Of a stretch of DNA of 64,000 bases, positions 57,141 to 64,000 are shown in pieces (the first letter of the stretch is position 1; the number at the start of each line of letters is the position of its first letter). A model generated the notes under the pieces. It worked only from the letters and a program-made list of their open reading frames with translations. It did no database searches and was not told where the DNA came from. The position numbers and the translations under genes were made by a program. The DNA comes from Mangifera indica (taxonomy: Eukaryota > Streptophyta > Magnoliopsida > Sapindales > Anacardiaceae): the NCBI RefSeq assembly GCF_011075055.1, contig NC_058139.1, positions 16,885,584 through 16,949,583 of the forward strand, read 5' to 3'.

Positions 57141-57256
57141 GTTTTGGAAAGGAAAAGAAAGAAAAGAAAAGAAAGGAAAGGAAAGGAAAAGAAAGAAAGG
57201 AAAGTAAAGGAAAGAGAGAAAAAAAAAAAGAAGAAAAGAAAGAAAAACAAGAAAAG
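57141..57256 (+). repeat. Purine-rich GAAA/GGAAA microsatellite
   Basis: About 115 bases made almost only of A and G in GAAA, GGAAA and AAAG units, inside the 3' LTR. Such tracts can form triplex DNA. Frames across it give Phe-rich artefacts on the other strand. Confidence 0.9.
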
Positions 57257-57388
57257 GAATTCGGGGCTTAAGATTCAGGGGTCGTCCCAAGAATATGGTC
57301 TGGTGAATTATGAATAGATTTAGATGGAAGCAAGATTAGTAAGATATAAGACACGTATGCATACTATGAACTATGAGGGGGCACTTCA

Positions 57389-57477
57389 CACTATACCGCC
57401 CACAGTAGGGCACGTCTGTAGTAGGACATAGACCCCAATAGGGTCCGCTCGCAGTAGAGCATGCTCGCAGTAGAGCT
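57389..57477 (+). repeat. Degenerate CAGTAGRGC repeats inside LTR
   Basis: Short imperfect repeats with CCACAGTAGGGCACG, CTGTAGTAGGACATAG, CGCAGTAGAGCATG and CGCAGTAGAGCTC. They sit about 67-71% into the LTR, near the corresponding place of the hairpin repeats in the other Tekay-type LTRs. Confidence 0.65.
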
Positions 57478-58138
57478 CAATTCAAATTCAGAAATGGTGT
57501 AGTGAAAGAATGAAAGAGAGCTCGAGCTTAGAAAAGTGTCAAATCCCTATAGTTAGCTTCCAGAAAGTATCAAATAGACACCAGATGGGACAAAGTATGA
57601 CCCAAATAGTAAAGAATGAACTAGATTATCCCCTTAATTTCTTATAGGGGTTGTGAGTGAGGTTGAGTCCCGAGAGTGAGTTAGAACAGGAAAGGAGATA
57701 GTTTACTTAATTCTTTCCCCTTACTGAGTGTTTTTATCACTCACTTCCTTTTCTTTCATGATTGCAGGTACAAGTGATCGAGGTAACTGCGAGGCAGGGT
57801 CAGGTCAGTGTAGGTAGATCCAGCTGGAACAGGTTATCTCTGGTTTATATTACATGCATACAGTCGCATGTTCTTGTTACTTTTGGACCTTTTTGGGATG
57901 ATTGTACAGTTGTATATGATTACTCTATGTTTTCAGATGTTTTCAGATAATTTTTCATATAAGTATATACATCTTTTGTTCGCTTCTAGATTTTTAGTTT
58001 TTTTAGAATACTTTCTAAATACTTTTAGTGATGCGTTTATTTTAAAATATTTTTAAAAGAAAAAAAAATGGACTCTCCGGATATTAATTCATAACATTTC
58101 TCCTTCGGTGGGTAGTACTTCTAGGAAGGGATGTTACA

Positions 58139-60100
58139 TCCTTCCACTAGTTCTCTTGAGAATAAATTTTTTCTCAAGGAACACATCGGTATGAGTAATA
58201 AAGACTTTGTACTCATTCAGGTGATAGAAGTAACATTCCTTAGTAACTTTAGAGTACCTCTACAAAAATACATTTTTTGGACTCAATGTTCAACTTATTC
58301 GAAGCTAATTTCTTGACATAAACTTCACATCCCAAATCCTCAAGTAATCTAGATTTGGTCTTTGCCCAGAGTTAACTCGTATAGAGTTTGTCCATAGATT
58401 TAGATGGGACACGATTCAATGTATAGGTAGTAGTTTCTAAGGCATGACCCTAGAAAGACATGGATAGATCGATAAAACTCATTATAGACTTGACCATTTC
58501 TATCAAGGTCTTGTTCCTCCGCTCAAAGACACCATTATGTTGTGGTATACCAGAAGGAATGAGTTGAGATACTATATGAATTTAGGACTCATGTATTCAC
58601 CTTTTTTATCCCTTCAGGGGACTTTACTTTGCTTCCTAAGTTACCTTTCCTACCTCGTTCATGAATTCTTTAAATTTATAAAAGCATTTAGACTTGTGTT
58701 TTATCAAAAACACATAGTCATATCTAATGAAATAGGCTTCCTATATCTGCTACATACTATCATAGGCTTACACACACCATTATGTATGATCACTAATAGT
58801 TTAGTTGCCTTTTCACTGTATCTAGTGAAAGGTGTTTTGGCCATCTTACCCAATAGGCATGATTTGCATTTGTCATATGATTGAAAGTTAAATGATTACA
58901 AGACTCTTTGTTCAAAAAGTCTTATTATACATTTTGGTCCTATGTGGCCTAGCTTGTAATGCCACAACTACATGGTATTTAGATAATTCGATTTTAATCT
59001 TTTATTATTTTGCACATTGAGAATTTCATTATCTAGTTTTAGAATATATGAACTATTATGCAATTCAATTATTCCATAGAAAATATTATTTAAGCCAATG
59101 GTTATAATACCACCAACAATAAAAAATAAATATACTTTTTTATCTAAAACAGACACAAAACTATCTTTCTAGAAACAAAAGGAACATAATAACAATTTCT
59201 TAATTCTAAAACTAGCCCAATGGGCATCTTAAGATAATAAATTCCTACAGCTAATGCATCAATGCATGCTCCATTTCTAACACATAGGTCAACCTCTCCT
59301 TTAGTGAGTAATCTACTCTACTACAATGCCTATATATCAAAACAAATATGAGAACCACATCCTATGTCTAGAACCCAAGATAAACAAGAAAAATAATTTA
59401 TCTCAATGATAAACATATCTAAAGTAAAGGCTTCAACTACTTTCTTCTTCGTGTTTTCTAGCAAGGCCTTACAATTTCTCTTCTAGTGACTTACCTTGCC
59501 ATAATAAAAGCAAACAACTTTTCCCTTCCCCCCACCACCTATAAGCTAAGTAATAGCATCATGTTGATTATTCATTTTGGTTTTAGGCTTAGCATTGGTC
59601 TTGCCTTTGCTCTTGGCTTTGACTTTTGATGCTTAAGCTTCAACCACAAATAGATTAGTCGAAGCTATCTTTTGTACTTCTTGTTAAGCCCGCCTGAACA
59701 TGTATAACAACTCCTCAAGGGTTTTCTCCTTTATGTTTAGGTTAAAATTCATAATAAAATTAGGCCACAATTTAAAGATAGATTTCAACACCAAGTCAAT
59801 GGCAAGTTTATTATCCAAGTTGAAGCCCAGGCTTGCCAACCACTTAATGTTGCCAATCATTTTGTCCATATGGGGCCAACTTATCCTCTCTCAAAGAGTT
59901 TACAATCAAATAGCACACTTGACACCTTATATTGTTTAGCTCTCATACGAGTGTCATATAACTCTCAAAGGTGTGCAAGTATGGATTATGCATCCATCTC
60001 CTCATATTGTTTCTAAAACACAAATGACATGGAAGTTAGCATAAGCCACTGAAATTCCACAAAGTCATCAAGATACATATTAAAAGTATCTTTTTGCTCT
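58139..60100 (-). pseudogene. Ty1/copia gag and integrase, 5' half of the split element
   Basis: Minus strand. Gag at 59869-59684 reads MIGNIKWLASLGFNLDNKLA and LNIKEKTLEELLYMFRRA, the UBN2-type copia gag. A zinc-knuckle remnant lies near 59515-59470 (CFYYGK, then H-stop-KRNC; the second Cys has become Tyr). Integrase words at 58565-58430 read PQHNGVFERRNKTLIEMVKS and SFIDLSMSF, and another segment covers 58390-58139. Stops interrupt all parts. The RT half lies at 42860-43773. Head-to-head with it from 60105 is another copy of the same family. Confidence 0.82.
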
Positions 60101-60104
60101 TAGA

Positions 60105-63010
60105 TGGCATCCAGGGTGAATACTTGAGTATTGAATTTAGACAAAACTTGAAAGAATATGGGATAGCATCTCAACTCACTCCTCCTGGTACTCCACAACA
60201 TAATAGTGTATCTGAATAGAGGAATAAGACCTTAATGGAAATGGTCAAGTCCATGATAAGTTTTATCGATCTACCTATGTCTTTCTTGGGTCATGCCTTA
60301 GAAATTGTTGCCTTTATACAAGTTGTGGAATCTTGATTACTTGAGAATTTAGGGATGTGAAGCTTATGTCAAGAAATTGACTTTGAATAAGTTGAGCACT
60401 AAGTCCAAAAAGTGTATTTTTGTTAGGTACCCAAAGGTTACTTAGGGATATTACTTCTACCACCTAAAGAAGCAAAAGGTCTTTATTGCTCGTACTAGTG
60501 TGTTCCTTGAGAAAGAATTTATTCTTAAGAGAACTAGTGAGAAAAGAGTAAAGCTCAACAGAATACTAGAGATATTAGACAGGATGATATGTTATCACAA
60601 ATGGTTAATCATGATAAGTTCTTCAACTTCAAGTGGAACAACCTTAACGCACACTAAAGCTACATAGGTATACAGTAGTGCATCACGAGCCAGAAAGATT
60701 TGGTTTTCTCTTGACTTAGTATAGTAGCGTACTGGTCATCAATGAAAATGCATAAGTGTATCACAAGCCAGAAAGATTTGGTTTTCTTTTGACTTAGTAT
60801 AGTGGCGTACTAGTCATCAATGATAACGAACCTACGACCTACAATGACGTTGTTTCATTCTAATAAATAGTTCAATGCCATGAAATTCAAGTGCAAGTTG
60901 TGAAACATATTGGTTGTGCATGTTTACATTTCAACCATGCATATGTGTTAAGGTATTGGGTTCAGATGAAATCCTTGCACACTTGAACATCTGTACATAT
61001 TTAGAAGCGTGTGTCATAATTAAAACAAAAAACAACGCATACAAAAAAGAAACCTTAGCTGTAGATTTCTATTTTCTTTCCTTCTTCTTGTGAACATAAT
61101 TAATCCATAAAAGAAGCCCTAGTAGCATTCTTCCAAGATTGACTCTTATGTGTTTATGCTCCGTATAGATACCAAGGCACTACCTCTCGAAAGTTAGATA
61201 ACATTCAATCTCAAGTCACATGAAGATTTGGAGAAGTCACTAGCGCAACTATAAACCTAAAACACCCTATAAGTGTTTTGCATGTTCATGATTATATGTT
61301 CTGAAACAGGTTTGGGGTTTTTTTAATTTAAAATTGTTTGATTCTATTGTGTTGCCAATTATTAGCTCCTTGAATACCCTACACAGCAATGTACTGGTTA
61401 TTTAAAATGACAAACCTAGGACTTACCAAAACGCTATCTTAAATTTTGACTCTGTTAAATGGCTTAAGGCTATAAAATCCAAAATAGTCTTCATATACCA
61501 AAACAAAGTATGGATTTTGGTAAATCCACCTGAAGGGCTAAAACCTGTAGGGTGTAATCAGGGCTTTAAAAAGAAAACCAACATAGACGATAACATGCAT
61601 ACCTATAAGGTATGACTAGTTGTAAAAGGTTTCACACAAAAGCATAACATATACTATAATGAAACTTTTTTAGCAATTATAATGTTGAAGTCTATTTGGA
61701 TTATGCTTGCAAGAGCTACATACTATGACTATTAAATCCAGCAGAAAGATGTCAAAACCGCTTTCCTGATTGAAAACATAATAAAAGACGTGTATATGGC
61801 ACAACCTAATGGTTTTGTTCTTAATAGACAAACAAAACAAGTGTATGCAAGTGTAGAGATACATTTATGGACTCAAATAAGCTTTTGGGAGTTGAAACAT
61901 TCATTTTGATGAAGTCGTGAGAGAATCCAGATTCATCAAAAACAAAGATGAGCCAAGTTTATACAAAAAGGTTAGCAGGAGCAAGCTAATATTTCTGATA
62001 TTATATGTCAATAACATATTAATTATCAAGAACAATATACCAAACTTGCACTTAGTAAAGACTTGGTTATGCAAGTGTTTCTCTATAAAAGACTTTGGAG
62101 AAACATCTTAGATCCTTAAAATAAAGATCTACAAAGATAAATCACATAAGCTACTTGGACTAAGTTAAAACACATACATTGATAAAGTGTTGAAGAGATT
62201 CAGTATGGAAGAATCCAAAAAAAGATATCTTTCAATAAGTCACGGAGTATATCTCTTTAATGAAATGTGTCCTAGAACACGAAAAGAGAGAGATAAGATG
62301 AAATCGATCCCTTACGCTGCTATGATAGGATCGATCATGTACATTATGTTATGTAAAAAGATTAATGTCTCATACGCTTTAACTGTTTATAGTATATATC
62401 AATCAGATCCAAAAGAATGTCATTGGATAGTTATCAAGAACATTTTAAAGCATCTCAATAAGACCAAAGATATGTTCTTAGTTTATTAAGGAGAGTTAGA
62501 GCTAATTAAACAAGTATATGGTGATGTTAGTTTCCAAATAGACTGTGATGACTTAAAATCCCAATCAAGATTTGTATTTTGCCTAAATGGTGGGGTAGTC
62601 AATTGGAAAAGCTCCAAGCAAAGCATTATGATTGATTTTACAACCGAGTTTGAGTATATTGTTTTGTCATATGCAACAAAAGAAACGGTATGGATCAAGA
62701 AGTTTGTCATCGAACTTGGCATGGTTCCATATATAGAAAATCCTATAGAACTCTATTGCAATAATGACAATGCAATAATAACAAAGCAATAACGCAAGCA
62801 AAGAAGTCATAATCTCACCAACGATCTAAACACATACTCAGGAGATACCATCTAATTAGAGAAATTATTCAATTAGGAGATGTGCAGATAGGAAGAATAG
62901 ATACCGATAACAATTTAGCTTACCCATTAATGAAGCCTTTGTCATAGTAGAAGCACGATAGGCTTGTAGCATCGTATGACATTAGATATATGTCTGATTG
63001 GATATAGTAC
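60105..63010 (+). pseudogene. Ty1/copia integrase, RT and RNase H, 5' truncated
   Basis: Integrase from 60117: GEYLSIEFRQNLKEYGIASQ, PPGTPQHNSVSE-stop-RNKTL and SFIDLPMSFLGHALE. CEAYVKKLTLNKLSTKSKKC and ARTSVFLEKEFILKR follow. RT runs from about 61480 (IYKVKLVVKGFTQKH-like, QKDVKTAFLIENIIKDVYMA). The catalytic site at 61999-62010 is YVNN rather than YVDD, so both aspartates are lost. RNase H covers 62490-62960 (VNWKSSKQSIMIDFTTEFEY, ELYCNNDNAI). Stops and shifts occur throughout. Gag and the 5' LTR are absent. Confidence 0.85.
60680..60830 (+). repeat. 78-bp tandem duplication in the copia spacer
   Basis: Two copies, 60680-60757 and 60758-60830, sharing AGCCAGAAAGATTTGG and GACTTAGTATAGT words with about five differences. 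They lie between integrase and RT. Confidence 0.85.
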
Positions 63011-63021
63011 AAGCGAGAGAT

Positions 63022-63877
63022 TGTTAGGGTAGTACCCTAAAGCCAGTTGTCACAATTAATATTTAATGTAATCATTGATATTTAATTAATAAAAATTACC
63101 TTTATATTATTTCTATATTATATTAAATAGATAATTATCTTAAGAGTAATTGAACTGTGATGCGAGTATCAATGCTTGACACCTGATCATGAGAGCCTCA
63201 TATGTATATAAGTTGACTATTCTTAAAATGTTCATAATTTTGTTATTATCATGACCAATGGCACAAGTAGTGTTAACTATCTCATCAAAAAATGATGACA
63301 GTTCTCATGTGTCAAAGTTGTTTGTTGACAACTTAGTGTAACACTTGGGTGCATGTTGTAGACGTGTCCACCAGACTAACCTGCCAAAAAGATTCTATAT
63401 AGATGGTTTTCTAATATCTATGGAAAATATCCAAAAGAGTAAAGGGAGATACATATGATCCTTAGACTTAAAATCATTAGACCGCCTTATACAAAGATCA
63501 GTTTGGTTTGACACTAACCTAATGTAGTCTAGTCAGAAGATTACTAGAAAGGTTGTGATTGGCTATATTAAGATCTATATGAATGTTATAGTAGATCAAT
63601 GAAAGATTTGTCACTCCCAAACATACGAGTTGATATCTTAGTTCTTATAGCATATGTAAATGACCAATTAAATCTATAATCATATTAGGTTTGAGTTGAT
63701 CTCGATTTAATATTATTTAGTCATTAACAAAAGTCAATTTATGTAATTCAGGGAGCCCTAAGGGAGACACTTAATCTATGCCTCAACCTCAAAGAGATAT
63801 CATATGAAGAAATGATCAAATTATACAAGAAATTGTATCATTGACAGGTTAAAAGAAGTCATATCATTGCTTTAAAG
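63022..63877 (+). repeat. Copia 3' LTR, interrupted by a LINE
   Basis: It starts TGTTAGGGTAGTACCC after a purine-rich GCGAGAGA (PPT-like). The start holds a near-perfect palindrome, TAGGGTAGTACCCTA. It is AT-rich with no ORF. It runs to the LINE tail at 63878, and its end is not visible, so the boundary is the insertion rather than the true LTR end. Confidence 0.75.
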
Positions 63878-64000
63878 TGTTTTCATTTTTGTGATTGATT
63901 GTGAGTTGTATGCTTGGATCAATGAGATCCTTTGTTTGTTTTAGAGCTTTCGTTTTTGTGATGGCATGACCTAGGGCATGTCCTAGGAATGCTTGTGTAA
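63878..64000 (+). mobile_element. LINE 3' UTR fragment, cut by the window edge
   Basis: It matches the reverse complement of about 8000-8122, the 3' UTR of the LINE at 7917-11451, with no difference I could see over some 120 bases. The left edge at 63878 is a 5' truncation inside the 3' UTR or last codons. The poly(A) tail and TSD lie beyond the window. The stem-loop CCTAGGGCATGTCCTAGG is present at 63971-63988. Confidence 0.93.

Larger units (their letters stand above)
43774..58138 (+). mobile_element. Plus-strand Tekay-type element, hosting a second one
   Basis: It is bounded by a perfect 5-bp TSD, TCCTT, at 43769-43773 and 58139-58143. It contains a 146-bp remnant of the 5' LTR, RT and half of RNase H, then the young element at 44653-54007, then the rest of RNase H, integrase, chromodomain, PPT and a 2267-bp 3' LTR. 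PBS, gag, protease and the start of RT were lost in one internal deletion near 43920. It interrupts a minus-strand copia element. Confidence 0.93.
55872..58138 (+). repeat. 3' LTR of the host Tekay-type element (2267 bp)
   Basis: It starts TGTAATACCC and ends GGGATGTTACA, followed by the TSD TCCTT. It contains an AT-repeat tract (55950-56045), three ~190-bp tandem copies, a purine tract, degenerate short repeats (57389-57477) and the TTACTGAGTG...CACTCACT motif (57721-57745). Confidence 0.93.

Noticed and set aside
57059..57290. Phe/Ser/Leu-rich minus-strand frames
   Set aside because: They arise from the GAAA/GGAAA microsatellite in the LTR and have no protein signature.

Overview
This is a gene-poor, AT-rich stretch of a plant nuclear genome, most likely a eudicot. 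I found no host protein-coding gene, tRNA or rRNA that I could defend. Almost everything recognisable is a retrotransposon, and the elements are nested inside one another. Plant origin follows from the families: Athila-like and chromodomain (Tekay/Del-like) Ty3/gypsy elements, plant L1-type LINEs with a C-terminal zf-RVT domain, and a Ty1/copia element. I cannot name the species.

Layout. 1-2230: minus-strand gypsy remnant (protease, gag, PBS, LTR). 2262-5706: plus-strand Tekay-like remnant (integrase, chromodomain, PPT, 2.4 kb LTR with a 182-bp tandem duplication). 6580-15656: decayed plus-strand Athila-like element, split at 7917-11451 by a minus-strand LINE with a 1059-codon open frame and a 17-bp target-site duplication (TSD). 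16226-20000: old minus-strand LINE carrying a solo LTR (18886-19832). 20790-22596: gag, PBS and 5' LTR of a minus-strand gypsy element of the same LTR family. 22597-36617: a plus-strand LINE hosting five insertions: a 576-bp LINE tail, a second nearly complete LINE (which itself carries a 2.3 kb solo LTR), an 849-bp LTR-like insert and a 629-bp solo LTR. 36877-38036: a small, internally deleted LTR element. 38683-42641: minus-strand LINE with a 929-bp solo LTR.

42860-60100: a minus-strand copia element split by a plus-strand Tekay-like element (43774-58138, TSD TCCTT), which is itself split by a complete minus-strand Tekay-like element (44653-54007, TSD GATAG). This youngest element has two nearly identical 2.2 kb LTRs, a PBS, a PPT and one unshifted gag-pol frame broken by three stop codons. 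60105-63877: a second copia copy in the opposite orientation, with its 3' LTR. 63878-64000: the start of a LINE 3' tail matching the tail of the LINE at 7917-11451.

The insertion order can be read from the nesting and the TSDs. The most unexpected signal is a gapless 109-bp module, about 75% identical by eye, shared in sense orientation by the LTRs of two different gypsy families and tandemly triplicated in one of them. Other observations worth checking are a hairpin and short tandem-repeat block at a similar relative position in four Tekay-type LTR families, paired stem-loops in the LINE 3' ends, and two small hairpins just after the Athila pol frame.
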